Shown: positions 32,007-41,732, counted from the first letter of the stretch. The stretch is DNA of 64,000 nucleotides from Vibrionales bacterium SWAT-3 (GCA_000169995.1 AAZW01000001.1:310001-374000); one strand, 5' to 3'. Numbers and translations: made by a program. The notes: generated by a model not told the origin, from the sequence alone.

Positions 32007-33512
32007 TTGGGCAACATAAAGCGCAAGCTTGAACTGTACGAAAAGATATTTCAGGCTTTTGGGCCTGGGGTATCACGCTGCCAAGTCAGTCAAATCGCAA
32101 CGCTTCTACATGTGAGTGAGCGTCACGTTCAAACCCTACTCAAAGCAATGACAGCGCAAGGCTGGATTGAGTGGCAAGCCAGTTCAGGACGCAATAAAAA
32201 GGCACAACTCACGTGTCTGATTGAACCGATGGAAGCGTGCTACCAATACGCACAAAGCCAAGCAGATTCCGGCAACATCGAGCAGGTTTTCAGCACCTTA
32301 AGCTTTAATGGACGCAATGCTGGTAAGGAACTGCAAGCCTTTCTAAATAGCGCTAGTCAATCGGCGCAGAGCGTCGCGTACATTCCCTTTCACCGTGAGC
32401 TCGAAGCGCTTCACCCTCAGCGTGTGCTGAGACGTACCGAACGTTTCTTAGTGATGCAGATTTGCCAACGTCTCACCTCTGTACAACAAGGTAAATTATA
32501 TAGCGACTTGGCTTATCATTGGCAACCCAATGAAGACGCAACAATCTGGCGTTTCCAAATTCGTGATGGTGTGCAATTCCACAATGGCCGAACACTGGAA
32601 GCTCAAGACATCGCACACTGTCTGAGTTTACTCTCTTCAAGCAAGTTATGGCATCGCTGCTATCAACATATTGCTGAAGTCTCTGCGTCTTCAGGCAACA
32701 TTATCACAATAAAACTCAGCAAGACGGATTGGCATCTACCCCGATTACTTGCTAGAGCCGAAGCATCGATTTTTGAGCCTAATTCTGTCGATAGGTTGGT
32801 AGGTTCCGGTCCATTCTCATTGGCGATATTCTCAAACAAGATGCTAAGACTGAACCGCAATGATGCTTATTCAAGTCAGGTTCCGATACTAAATCGAGTC
32901 GAATTATGGGTTTACCCAGAGTGGGCAGAGAATAAAGCGTGTGCTCAAAATCAGGTGTGCGTAAAAATGCCTGAGAAGACACTCAAAGTTGGCGAGTACA
33001 GCTATGCACATGCGCGAGTTCACGGCTCTACTTTTTTCAAAATTCAAAATCCAAAGTTGTCTTCTACCAACCGAACATTCACCGTCGAAGACACCTCGGA
33101 ATGCCAAGCTTTTTTCAAGCAATCTTCAGCGCCTGGTGAGACTAAATTCACCGTCGAGTATGGGGATTTTTCAACGATAAAAGACGCTGCTTTATGCAGC
33201 ATTATCGATGAAAACCACTCATTCTCTTCTTGGTTAGGCTTCTTCACCCGTTTCCCTTTCGAAGATTTGTCGCTACCCGTTGAGATGCTCGCAAACATCG
33301 AGCAGGCTTTAACCTCAATTCAGTGCGAACCAGACTTCGAGCAAGCCGCCAAAATGCTCTTGAAACTCAAATGCTGGCTATACAAGGCTGAAGTAGTGGT
33401 TGAGCTTAAGCAAGAGGCATTCAATCTAGAAGTATCTGAAAAAATACGCGGAGCACGAGTAAATGGATTTGGTTGGTGTGACCTCGATAAGTTGTGGGTT
33501 AGCCATATTTGA
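32007..33512 (+). CDS. SgrR-like transcriptional regulator with solute-binding domain
   Basis: The 501-residue protein begins at TTG 32007 with AGGA upstream. It has an N-terminal SgrR-type HTH (VSRCQVSQIATLLHVSERHVQTLLKAMTAQGWIEW, residues 20-55) fused to a family-5 solute-binding domain. The latter shows WRFQIRDGVQFHNGRTLEAQDIAHCL and SGPFSLAIFSNKMLRLNRNDAY. The E. coli namesake senses sugar-phosphate stress and activates an sRNA; no such sRNA is visible here. The tight linkage to the Gfo/Idh/MocA gene suggests a role in sugar-derivative metabolism. Confidence 0.92.
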   Translation: MGNIKRKLELYEKIFQAFGPGVSRCQVSQIATLLHVSERHVQTLLKAMTAQGWIEWQASSGRNKKAQLTCLIEPMEACYQYAQSQADSGNIEQVFSTLSFNGRNAGKELQAFLNSASQSAQSVAYIPFHRELEALHPQRVLRRTERFLVMQICQRLTSVQQGKLYSDLAYHWQPNEDATIWRFQIRDGVQFHNGRTLEAQDIAHCLSLLSSSKLWHRCYQHIAEVSASSGNIITIKLSKTDWHLPRLLARAEASIFEPNSVDRLVGSGPFSLAIFSNKMLRLNRNDAYSSQVPILNRVELWVYPEWAENKACAQNQVCVKMPEKTLKVGEYSYAHARVHGSTFFKIQNPKLSSTNRTFTVEDTSECQAFFKQSSAPGETKFTVEYGDFSTIKDAALCSIIDENHSFSSWLGFFTRFPFEDLSLPVEMLANIEQALTSIQCEPDFEQAAKMLLKLKCWLYKAEVVVELKQEAFNLEVSEKIRGARVNGFGWCDLDKLWVSHI

Positions 33513-33645
33513 TTCTATCTTTAATAGAGATAAGTCATTCTACACATAGACTTACCTTTAACACTCTTCTGCCATAAACAATGCGTGCGGGTGTTAAGTT
33601 GCGATGAAACTAGGCTCAAATCCAAGAACCAGTAGAAGGTAAATC

Positions 33646-34044
33646 ATGAATCGACACCTAAAAGGCTCAATACTGCTCCTCAGTGCATTTTCTTTTAGCA
33701 GTATGGCAAGCACGACCTGCAACTCACTTACTGGCTGTGAGAAAAAGTTTTGTGAGATCGAGTATCAAATCGAACAAGCTAAGCAATACGACAATCAATA
33801 CAAAGTCGACCGACTCACAACGGCATTAAAAGCGGCAAAAGAAAACTGCACCAACGAAGGTTTGAAAGACGACCTTCGTGCAAAAATCGAATCCAATGAG
33901 GAAGATTTGGCTGAATACCAAGCCGACTTAGAAAAAGCCAAACAAGGCAACAGGTCGGACAAAATTAAAAAATATCAGCGCAAGATAGACAAAGAGCAGC
34001 GTAAAATTGATGACTTAAAGCAAGAACTGTCTGAAATCCCTTAA
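33646..34044 (+). CDS. DUF1090 periplasmic protein (YqjC-like)
   Basis: This 132-residue protein has a Sec signal (MNRHLKGSILLLSAFSFSSMAS) and a mature helical, highly charged body with three conserved Cys positions (TTCNSLTGCEKKFCEIEYQI, and ENCTN) typical of DUF1090. The C-terminal half is Lys/Glu/Gln-rich and predicted coiled coil. Function is unknown; related proteins are small periplasmic proteins in enterobacteria. It is monocistronic, with a terminator at 34081. Confidence 0.88.
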   Translation: MNRHLKGSILLLSAFSFSSMASTTCNSLTGCEKKFCEIEYQIEQAKQYDNQYKVDRLTTALKAAKENCTNEGLKDDLRAKIESNEEDLAEYQADLEKAKQGNRSDKIKKYQRKIDKEQRKIDDLKQELSEIP

Positions 34045-34080
34045 ACCAAATTCGCGCACATCGAAGCGGCTTCAATAAAA

Positions 34081-34108
34081 AATGGTCTTACTCATTCGTA
34101 AGACCATT
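34081..34108. terminator. Terminator between convergent genes
   Basis: A perfect 11-bp stem (34081-34091 with 34098-34108) with AA and TT ends lies between the DUF1090 and HDOD genes. Confidence 0.8.
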
Positions 34109-34162
34109 CACAAAAGACCGCTATAAATCAGCAACTACAGTCAACACAACAACGCCAATAGC

Positions 34163-35275
34163 TTATCCAGCCAGCGCGACCACAGACTCTTTATAGATGC
34201 GATTAGCCACCTTGTAGGCTGCGGGTGACGTCAGTCTCTCCTTACATCGGCTCTTAAATTGCTCGATATCTATCGCTTGAGCATCCAATAAATACGTCAA
34301 CTCACTCAAAGAGTTAGCCTCAAACACGGCTTGACCTAGTGGTGTGCATGCGTAGCGGCTCGACTCTTGATAACCAATAGCTGTCAGTACCGACTCCGGC
34401 AACTCCCAGAACTTAGCAATGGTATAAGTGAGACGAATAGAGTAGCTATTAATCAAACGCTTCAAAGCCAATGAGTTAGGTGGCACAGAAGGGTCAACAT
34501 GTTTGAAAGCCTCCACCATCATTTGGAAAATGATCATCTTACCGAGGTTACGGATCAGCCCAATAAAATAGGCGCTAGCCTGGTCTTCTTGAGACAGCGA
34601 CTCTTTCATTAACTCCTTTGAAAAAGAAGCCGTTTGGATGCTGTGGTTCCAAATTTTCTCACCGAAATGGCGCCAATAAATATTGTTGCCCGGGGTAAAA
34701 TTCTTCATGTACGAATTCACTACACCCTCTACCAAACCTTGCGAACCCATATTTAAGAATGCGGTTTTTAGATCGGTTACCTGTTTTTCACTACGTTTGT
34801 AGTATGCGCTGTTCGCTAATTTAATCACATCAGCAGCCATGCTCGGCTCTCGCTCAATCACCTTAAGCAGAGCATCGACATCAAACTCATCACTCTGTAG
34901 TTCACCCATTAATGTCGTGACAGAAGCAGGCATCACAGGCAATTCATTGAGAAGCGCTTTAGGAGAACGAATTAAACGTTCAACTTGGCTGGCCACAAAG
35001 TCGCTAAATGGATCAGATTCCGTTCGCAGACGTGACTCTCCAAACAGATAATCAAGAAATTCTCCATCATGAAGGCTCATCGATTTATCGACGATTAATG
35101 ATGATGGTTGAGCAGACGGCGGCGGAACAAAGATTGAAAGCTTAACTGCCGTTTGCGCTTGAGAGCAACCTAGATCAGAGACGACTTTTTGAGAGGCACT
35201 TTGTGAGGAAGTTAATTGCTTACCTTGCTTGGAAGCGAAAGGGGAAAATAGTGCCTGTAATACCCTTTTGAACAT
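34163..35275 (-). CDS. HDOD-domain signalling protein
   Basis: ATG 35275 (AGGAG 8 bases upstream) gives 370 residues. After a low-complexity, Ser/Gln-rich N terminus (about 100 residues), the HDOD domain occupies about residues 110-320. It shows LPVMPASVTTLMGELQSDEFDVDALLKVIEREPSMAADVIKLANSAYY and the GSQGLVEGVVNSYM segment. HDOD domains are catalytically dead HD relatives that act in regulation of motility, biofilm or competence. No effector domain (GGDEF, EAL, REC) is fused. Role unknown. Confidence 0.9.
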   Translation of the reverse strand: MFKRVLQALFSPFASKQGKQLTSSQSASQKVVSDLGCSQAQTAVKLSIFVPPPSAQPSSLIVDKSMSLHDGEFLDYLFGESRLRTESDPFSDFVASQVERLIRSPKALLNELPVMPASVTTLMGELQSDEFDVDALLKVIEREPSMAADVIKLANSAYYKRSEKQVTDLKTAFLNMGSQGLVEGVVNSYMKNFTPGNNIYWRHFGEKIWNHSIQTASFSKELMKESLSQEDQASAYFIGLIRNLGKMIIFQMMVEAFKHVDPSVPPNSLALKRLINSYSIRLTYTIAKFWELPESVLTAIGYQESSRYACTPLGQAVFEANSLSELTYLLDAQAIDIEQFKSRCKERLTSPAAYKVANRIYKESVVALAG

Positions 35276-35508
35276 CAATACGGCTCCTAGATGAATACAA
35301 CATAAATCGGGATATATAACGGCGGTGATTATCGCACAGGTGACTCATAAACCATACAGTGATAAATGAATCATTAATTTTTTTAGCTGTATATAATCTA
35401 TTACTCATCAAGTGGTTAAAGCAAAATGATGTATCTCCTAAAACAAAAAGAGCGAGCTAATAACACTTGCTCGCTCTCTCATACATTGGGACTATGAAGC
35501 TAATTAAA

Positions 35509-36564
35509 CTAGCGCTCAGCGACTTCCAATACGATCTTACCAACGTGCTTTTTCTTCAAAAATTCATCTTGTGCTGTATGGATATCGGCAAGCGGGAAAG
35601 ACTGCGCAACAATCGGCTTAATCTGCTGTTTTTCAATGCGGTTAACTAAGTTTTGGAACACTTGCGGCTCCAACACCGTGCAACCGAAAAAGCTCAGGTC
35701 TTTTAGATACAGAGTACGAACATCAAGCTGAACCATCGCACCACCAATTGCGCCAGACACGGCATAACGACCATGTGGCTTTAAGGCTTCAAGGAATTCA
35801 GGCCACTTGTCACCGGCGACTAAATCGACCACAACATTAACGCTGCTTTCACCCAAGGCTTCGACTAAATCAGCATCGCGAGCAATGACCTCATCGGCAC
35901 CTAGCTCTAGCAACTGTTGGTTTTTACTTGGGCTAGTAATCGCAATCACATGTGCGCCACGAGCTTTTGCCAATTGAATCGCCGCAGAGCCGACACCGCC
36001 TGATGCACCAGAGATCAATACGCGATCGCCTTCAGTCACATTTGCTCGAGTCAGCATGTTTTCTGCTGTCGAGTAAGAACATGGGAAAGACGCCAGCTCT
36101 GCATCCGACATACTACTGTCCACCGCATACGCGTGCTTTGCTGCGACTTTAGTGTATTCAGCAAAACCGCCATCACACTCAGAACCGAAATACCATGGTT
36201 GTGGCAGATCTCGCCCATACACTTCCGTTAAACAAGGTTCGATAAGAACACGCTCACCAATACGATCAGCAGAGACTTCATTGCCGACTGCTACGATGAA
36301 GCCGCACACGTCAGCTCCTTGGATACGAGGGAACTTTAGCGCTTCACCCGACCAACTGGCATCGTCTGAATCTTCGCTTTTTGAATACCAGCCGATTCGT
36401 GTGTTGATATCCGTATTGTTAACGCCTGCTGCCATCACTTTGATGAGCACTTCATTCGGTTCGATTTGAGGAACAGCGATATCTTCGCGGTAGCCAAGCA
36501 TTTCTGCTCCACCGTGACCTAACATCTCTACGCCTTTCATTGTCTTTGGTATTTCGAATTTCAT
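35509..36564 (-). CDS. Zinc-independent alcohol dehydrogenase/quinone oxidoreductase (MDR family)
   Basis: ATG 36564 overlaps the TetR stop codon (ATGA) and has GAGGAAA upstream. The 351-residue medium-chain reductase has an N-terminal GroES-like domain (EDIAVPQIEPNEVLIKVMAAGVNNTDINTR) and a Rossmann domain with GASGGVGSAAIQLAKARGA. The structural and catalytic zinc ligands of classical ADH are absent, which fits the quinone oxidoreductase branch. Likely reaction: NADPH-dependent reduction of quinones or enones. The TetR protein encoded upstream in the same operon probably represses it until an electrophile is sensed. Confidence 0.9.
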   Translation of the reverse strand: MKFEIPKTMKGVEMLGHGGAEMLGYREDIAVPQIEPNEVLIKVMAAGVNNTDINTRIGWYSKSEDSDDASWSGEALKFPRIQGADVCGFIVAVGNEVSADRIGERVLIEPCLTEVYGRDLPQPWYFGSECDGGFAEYTKVAAKHAYAVDSSMSDAELASFPCSYSTAENMLTRANVTEGDRVLISGASGGVGSAAIQLAKARGAHVIAITSPSKNQQLLELGADEVIARDADLVEALGESSVNVVVDLVAGDKWPEFLEALKPHGRYAVSGAIGGAMVQLDVRTLYLKDLSFFGCTVLEPQVFQNLVNRIEKQQIKPIVAQSFPLADIHTAQDEFLKKKHVGKIVLEVAER

Positions 36565-37079
36565 CGTGTTTCCTCGAGTAATTTTGTCACCATATTCTGT
36601 GCTGATGCGACGGCTTCTTCGCCTAATACTGGCCACGCGCTTGATACTCCTTCATGAAGTAAAAACAGGGGCGTTGCGAGATCATCTCGCAGGCTCTGCT
36701 TGCCTATTAGCAAACGGACTTGTTCTTTATGCTGTGTAACTGCTTGGCTGATAAGCTCATTATCGGGAAACGCGGCCATCGCATTCATCGACATACAGCC
36801 GTGCGGCGCATACTCTTCTAACCATTGTTGGAGCTTGTTGAAGATATGAACGACAGCTTCCAAACCAGCCTCAGGAGATGCCTCTAACAGGAAGTTAAGG
36901 TAGCGCTGATGTCGGTATTCCAATGCACCGACAATCATCGCTTCTTTTGAAGGGAAGTGTTTATACAGGGTTCTTAGGCTGACATTACACGCCGTTTTCA
37001 ACTGCGCAACGCTCGGTTCCGCAAAACCTTGTTGGCTAAATGCCACTTCAAGGCTTGCTGCAATCTGTTCTCTCAACAT
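36561..37079 (-). CDS. TetR-family repressor
   Basis: The 172-residue regulator has a TetR HTH at residues 20-46 (PSVAQLKTACNVSLRTLYKHFPSKEAMI) and a helical ligand domain with CMSMNAMAAFPDN. It overlaps the reductase gene by 4 bp, giving a repressor-target operon. Two copies of GTAGAA-N6-(T/C)TCTAC just upstream (37107-37149) are its likely operators, so the operon should be autoregulated. The inducer is unknown. Confidence 0.92.
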   Translation of the reverse strand: MLREQIAASLEVAFSQQGFAEPSVAQLKTACNVSLRTLYKHFPSKEAMIVGALEYRHQRYLNFLLEASPEAGLEAVVHIFNKLQQWLEEYAPHGCMSMNAMAAFPDNELISQAVTQHKEQVRLLIGKQSLRDDLATPLFLLHEGVSSAWPVLGEEAVASAQNMVTKLLEETR

Positions 37080-37106
37080 AGTGCTCTCTTACGTACCCGA
37101 CAAAAG

Positions 37107-37149
37107 GTAGAATGATTGTTCTACTTACAGAGTAGAACGATCACTCTAC
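37107..37149. promoter_or_regulatory. Paired TetR operators
   Basis: Two 18-bp elements, GTAGAATGATTGTTCTAC (37107-37124) and GTAGAACGATCACTCTAC (37132-37149), are reverse complements of each other except at two positions. The first is itself palindromic in its outer six bases. They start 28 bases upstream of the TetR start codon and are centred 25 bp apart. Confidence 0.82.
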
Positions 37150-37245
37150 CCATGTCAATACTCAGATTCATGGGCACTATTTTAAAAAGGTCCAGATACA
37201 AAAAACCAGAGCATAAGCTCTGGTTTTTATTGAGGGCTAATGAAC

Positions 37246-38706
37246 TTAATCAATCAACACCAACGAATCGAGAATCCCTCTACCGCTGTGGATCCCGCCT
37301 TCGTTTTCACTGGCCGGTTTGCTGCGAATCAAGTAACCCGCATAACCATCAAGCTGAGTGACCGGCTTACCTTGGTAATAGGCGGTGAACAGCCCAACCT
37401 CACTCACAAGATCATCAACCAAGGTTTGTTGAGTATCACGCACCGCAATGGTTGGAACATCACGTTCATGTGGGTACAAACGCTGCATCAATGCCCACGC
37501 GTCGTACTCTTCAGGCTTAAGTTGCCTCAGCTGTTCACTGATATCGTCACCAAATACACAATGACCGCCACCCTCACCTTGGTTTTTTAGCACCCATTCT
37601 TGCTTATCAGCTTGTGTGTTAAACCATTCAATCGATTCACGGGTGATTGGCTTCATGTCGGCTAAAACACTCTTAACCAATTCCGCTTCTTCTAGCGTTA
37701 AACCCCAGCCTGCGTATTCTGCTGCTGGCATCATAGTGAGCAGCATTTGCATGGTTTTACTGGTCGCTAACTGTTGGCTGATGGTCGCGTTCATTGCGAC
37801 ATGGTGCTGTTCCATAAACAAGCGAGTCTGACTTAGCGTGTGGCAACAAACCGATTCATTTAACTCTGGAGCCCAATAATCGGAATACTGGTAGCCAGCA
37901 CGCAGATACACCACATCGACTGCGCCAACATCTTGCAGTAACAAGCGCTGGTTATCCCCCGTTGAAAGCTGGCAACTCAACTGCTCAAAGGTACGACGCA
38001 CCGTACGAACACCTTGCTTTTGCAGTTCAATTTCAAGCAAGTGCTGGTCATAGACGTTATCCTCGCTCTTCTGCACTACCATCAAAAATGTAGGTTTAGC
38101 TGAATCATCAAAGTGATCGCTTACCTTTCTTACCGAGGTAGCAATGCCGAAAGCCAATTGTTCAAGCCCTCGGTTCTCTGCCGGGATTGCGGATGAATCT
38201 TCCAACCAATTTTTATAAGTATCTGGCCACTGATTATTCATGAACTCGTGAAATTCAGTCGCGCGCTGACCAAAGGGTGCCATACCAGCTGCGATACCAT
38301 TGAATTCAATCACTTTTGCTCCATGCTGACGGTCATCCATAAAATCGGTTCGCATCAATAGCAAAGGTTGTCGGGCAGGGCTCAAGCGTTCATCCGCACT
38401 GCCATGAGCTTGTTGATGAAGAGCCATCAAGCGACCAAAGAATGGATCGGCTTGCGCCATATCGCTCAATGAAGACTGCAGAAAATCATGATCTTCCGAT
38501 ACGTTGCTGATCAGCTTAGTGATAAGCGGAGTCACGCGACGCAAATGTTCATAAACCTCACGCTCCATTGTCATTGGCGCTAGGCTAAATGGGCAATGCC
38601 TTGCGGTATTATCAGATTGTCGAAAAGCGACACCGTGCATGATCGCCCACTCACAGGCATCTTCAATTATTTGTTGTGGAATCAATGACGCTGACATTGG
38701 ATTCAT
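37246..38706 (-). CDS. Eukaryotic-type glutathione synthetase
   Basis: The 486-residue ATP-grasp ligase is of the eukaryotic GSS family, not the bacterial GshB family. Matches to the eukaryotic enzyme in order are VIEFNGIAAGMAPFG (substrate loop), NVYDQHLLEIELQKQGVRTVRRTFEQLS, LATSKTMQMLL (lid start), WVLKNQGEGGGHCVFGDDI (the K-x-Q-x-EGGG ATP/Mg loop), VSEVGLFTAYY and the end GYLIRSKPASENEGGIHSGRGILDSL (Ala-rich loop counterpart). It joins gamma-glutamylcysteine and glycine. The LysR gene lies 114 bases upstream on the same strand. A standard gshB is expected elsewhere in a Vibrio, so this is probably a second, acquired enzyme. Confidence 0.9.
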   Translation of the reverse strand: MNPMSASLIPQQIIEDACEWAIMHGVAFRQSDNTARHCPFSLAPMTMEREVYEHLRRVTPLITKLISNVSEDHDFLQSSLSDMAQADPFFGRLMALHQQAHGSADERLSPARQPLLLMRTDFMDDRQHGAKVIEFNGIAAGMAPFGQRATEFHEFMNNQWPDTYKNWLEDSSAIPAENRGLEQLAFGIATSVRKVSDHFDDSAKPTFLMVVQKSEDNVYDQHLLEIELQKQGVRTVRRTFEQLSCQLSTGDNQRLLLQDVGAVDVVYLRAGYQYSDYWAPELNESVCCHTLSQTRLFMEQHHVAMNATISQQLATSKTMQMLLTMMPAAEYAGWGLTLEEAELVKSVLADMKPITRESIEWFNTQADKQEWVLKNQGEGGGHCVFGDDISEQLRQLKPEEYDAWALMQRLYPHERDVPTIAVRDTQQTLVDDLVSEVGLFTAYYQGKPVTQLDGYAGYLIRSKPASENEGGIHSGRGILDSLVLID

Positions 38707-38820
38707 TTTGCTCTCTCACTATTATCGGGAATTACGCCCCCAATTAAGACGATACTCAGGCAGAAAAGACGAACGAAAAGCGAAAAATATTTTACGAATT
38801 ACAATGCGTTCAAAGACCGT

Positions 38821-39768
38821 CTACTCTTGAGTGTCTTGCGTCTTGTTCACAATCAGCTCTCGCAGCCAGCGATGGCTAGGCTCAGAATCAAAATAACGGT
38901 GCCATAACAAGAATAACCCACCTGGTACCAAATCGATGGGAACTGGCTTCATCACTAATTCACCGCTATCGATATAATCACGTACCGAGTTGTATGGATA
39001 GCACATCAACAGGTCGCTCTGTTTACAGAGTTTGATAGCACTCGTGATATCAGATACGTTGGCGGCCTTGTTGATCTCTAACTGCTTAGCGTTAAGTACT
39101 TCCATCAATAACCAGTCGCCCGCTCCGCCCGTCACCAATTGTATGTGTCGATACTTAAGAAAGGTGTCGAGGTTCCACTCTTCTTGCAAAGCAGGGTGAT
39201 CGTTACGCATCAAACAAACGGAATAATCCAGGCACAGCTCAACGTAATCCAATTCATCCGGAATACATTGCACATGGGTTGAGGCGCGTTCATCTAATTC
39301 AAAAATACCGATACCAAAATCGACTTCTCGCTTGAGCAAACGTTTGAAACTATCACTACTCCACGTAGAGCTGTTGATGGTGATATGGGGTGCATCGGCA
39401 AGCGCTGTCGGCATAAATTGCGGATAAACCGCAGTGTAGGCGGTCTCAACGAGGTCTATAGTGAAAGTACGCTCACTCTCCTTAGGATCGAACACCTCAG
39501 GGACAGTTAGCTTTTCGATTTGCAGCAAAATTTGGTGGATCTTGGGCGCTAATACCAGTGCTTTTGGGGTTGGGAATAGCCCTTTAGACTCACGCTCAAA
39601 TAGCGGGTCGTCAAACAAAGCTCGCAGCTTGGTGAGTTGTTTGCTTACTGCAGATTGGCTCAAAAACAGCCGCTCTGCCGTTTTGCTCACGCTACGTTCT
39701 TCAATCAGAACATGTAAGCACAACAGCAAATTCATATCGCATTTAAGTAAGCTTTTAACATCGACCAT
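38821..39768 (-). CDS. LysR-family transcriptional regulator
   Basis: ATG 39768, with GGGGAA upstream, gives a 315-residue LTTR. HTH residues are 8-60 (LLKCDMNLLLCLHVLIEERSVSKTAERLFLSQSAVSKQLTKLR), followed by the effector domain. The start is divergent from the adenosine deaminase gene with a gap of about 120 bases, so that gene is a natural target. The glutathione synthetase gene follows downstream on the same strand and may be read through. Inducer unknown. Confidence 0.9.
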   Translation of the reverse strand: MVDVKSLLKCDMNLLLCLHVLIEERSVSKTAERLFLSQSAVSKQLTKLRALFDDPLFERESKGLFPTPKALVLAPKIHQILLQIEKLTVPEVFDPKESERTFTIDLVETAYTAVYPQFMPTALADAPHITINSSTWSSDSFKRLLKREVDFGIGIFELDERASTHVQCIPDELDYVELCLDYSVCLMRNDHPALQEEWNLDTFLKYRHIQLVTGGAGDWLLMEVLNAKQLEINKAANVSDITSAIKLCKQSDLLMCYPYNSVRDYIDSGELVMKPVPIDLVPGGLFLLWHRYFDSEPSHRWLRELIVNKTQDTQE

Positions 39769-39888
39769 GATATTCCCCAAATTCAGGTTAATGATGATTA
39801 TTTGTCACTTTAAATCATATCATGCTCTTGGTAAATTGAGCGCATGTGAGTTAACACACTCAAAGAATAATAGAATTAAGGAATACTC

Positions 39889-40887
39889 ATGGATTTTCTA
39901 GCACTACCAAAGATTGACTTACACTGCCACTTAGACGGAAGTGTTCGCCCAGATACGATTATTGATCTAGCAAAACAGTACAATATCGAACTACCTGAAG
40001 ACCGTGATGCGGTTGTTCAATCTCTAACAGTGCCAGAAGATTGCAAAAACCTAGATGAGTACCTAGCGTGTTTCAGCCTGCCACTTAAAGTAATGCAAAC
40101 TGAAGAAGCGATTGAGCGTATCTCTTTTGAGCTTTACGAAGACGCAGCACTAGAAAACGTTAAGTACCTAGAAGTTCGTTTCGCACCAATCCTGCACGTA
40201 AATAAAGGCCTGTCTCTTGACGCAATCATTGCAAGTGCAGTGAAAGGCATGAAGCGTGCTGAAGAGAAATACGACATCAAGGGCAACTACATTATGTCTG
40301 TGCTGCGTATGTTCCCTAAAGATTCAATCAAAGACGTGATCGATGCGGGTAAGCCATACCTTGGTAAAGGCGTTGTAGCATTTGATATTGCTGGCGGCGA
40401 AAAGCCAGGTTTCTGTGCTGAGTTCCCTGAATACACGCAATACGCTATCGAGCAAGGCTACCGAGTGACGGTTCACGCAGGTGAGCAATGGCACGGTCAA
40501 AACGTTTACGACGCAGTGACTATGCTGGACGCTGAGCGTATCGGTCACGGTGTTCACATCCAAGGTAACGAAGATGCGTACAACATTGTGAAAGAGAAGC
40601 AGGTTGCGCTTGAAACTTGCCCAACAAGTAACGTTCAAACTAAATGTATTCACAAATTCAGTGACCACCCAATTTCTGAATTCAAGAAAGATGGCATCGT
40701 TGTAACCATCAACACAGATAACCGCACTGTGTCGAACACAACAATGACTAACGAAGTGAAACGCGTATGTGAAACTTTCGACTTAACGAAAGAAGATTAC
40801 GCAGAAATCTACAAGTACTCTGTAGAAAGCGCATTTGCTTCAGACGAAGTAAAGCAGCACCTAATGGGTTTTGTTGATCAAATCTAA
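39889..40887 (+). CDS. add: Adenosine deaminase
   Basis: The 332-residue metal-dependent amidohydrolase converts adenosine to inosine. Metal and catalytic motifs are all present: [12 protein letters not shown] (two His), VTVHAGE (His and catalytic Glu), RIGHGVHI (His) and [14 protein letters not shown] (metal Asp). The last motif is TDN rather than the TDD of the E. coli enzyme, and the overall wording resembles Firmicutes-type adenosine deaminases. GGAATACTC precedes ATG 39889. The gene uses many codons preferred in strongly expressed genes. It is divergent from a LysR regulator. Confidence 0.95.
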   Translation: MDFLALPKIDLHCHLDGSVRPDTIIDLAKQYNIELPEDRDAVVQSLTVPEDCKNLDEYLACFSLPLKVMQTEEAIERISFELYEDAALENVKYLEVRFAPILHVNKGLSLDAIIASAVKGMKRAEEKYDIKGNYIMSVLRMFPKDSIKDVIDAGKPYLGKGVVAFDIAGGEKPGFCAEFPEYTQYAIEQGYRVTVHAGEQWHGQNVYDAVTMLDAERIGHGVHIQGNEDAYNIVKEKQVALETCPTSNVQTKCIHKFSDHPISEFKKDGIVVTINTDNRTVSNTTMTNEVKRVCETFDLTKEDYAEIYKYSVESAFASDEVKQHLMGFVDQI

Positions 40888-41038
40888 CGGTTAAAAGCGC
40901 CTTTTACTGAAGAGCTAGGCTCACTTAACGCGAGTGCTTAAAAGCACAAAATAGGAAGAGAAAGGCTGACGCTTTTCTCTTTTTTTATGTCCATTTACCA
41001 GTATTCTGATACCAATATTGATTCGCAAGATATAAACC

Positions 41039-41611
41039 ATGAACACAAAAACAGAACTCGAAAAAATGCTCACTGGCGAGGTTTTTGACGGCGCCGACCA
41101 TGAGATTAGCCAAATGCGAGCTCATGCTAGTAAAGCCCTCTCAGACTTCAATCAATGTACAGACGATACTCAACAGCCAAGTTTGCAAACAAACCTGTTT
41201 GGCAAGGTTGGTAGCAGTATAGTGCGTCCCCCTTTTCATTGTGAGTTTGGTAAAACCATTGAGATAGGTGACGATACCTTCATCAACATGAATGTGGTCA
41301 TGCTTGATGGCGCGAACATCAAGATTGGTAACAATGTATTGGTGGGGCCAAGCGTTCAATTTTATACTGCTTCTCACTCTCTGGATCACCGCAGTCGTCG
41401 TCAGTGGGAAACCTTCTGTTTCCCTATTATCGTTGAAGATGACGTATGGATTGGTGGAAACTCGGTGATTAACCAAGGCGTGACCATTGGTGCTCGCTCT
41501 GTGATCGCAGCCAACTCTGTGGTCAACAGTGATGTACCACCAGATTACCTCTATGGCGGTACACCAGCAAAGCTGATTCGACACTTGAATGCCGAACAAG
41601 CCCACAACTAA
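41039..41611 (+). CDS. Sugar O-acetyltransferase, hexapeptide-repeat family
   Basis: The 190-residue member of the Maa/LacA/NodL group has an N-terminal cap (MLTGEVFDGADHEISQMR), hexapeptide turns (IEIGDDTFINMNVVMLD, IKIGNNVLVGPSV, VWIGGNSVINQGVTIG) and the catalytic His in TASHSLD. It is related to but distinct from the enzyme at 5821-6381. Acceptor unknown. It is monocistronic, 151 bases after add, with a strong terminator. Confidence 0.92.
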   Translation: MNTKTELEKMLTGEVFDGADHEISQMRAHASKALSDFNQCTDDTQQPSLQTNLFGKVGSSIVRPPFHCEFGKTIEIGDDTFINMNVVMLDGANIKIGNNVLVGPSVQFYTASHSLDHRSRRQWETFCFPIIVEDDVWIGGNSVINQGVTIGARSVIAANSVVNSDVPPDYLYGGTPAKLIRHLNAEQAHN

Positions 41612-41645
41612 AAAAGCAAGTTGCGTATCCAAATCAAAAAACAAA

Positions 41646-41674
41646 AAGAGCCATGTTTCAATAACATGGCTCTT
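41646..41674. terminator. Terminator between convergent genes
   Basis: A perfect 12-bp stem (41646-41657 with 41663-41674) with A and T ends follows the acetyltransferase and faces the peptidase-like gene. Confidence 0.88.
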
Positions 41675-41732
41675 AATCTAATAAACAGCGTTGTTCTATC
41701 GTACGATTAACTTTCTACACAGTTCATCTCAT

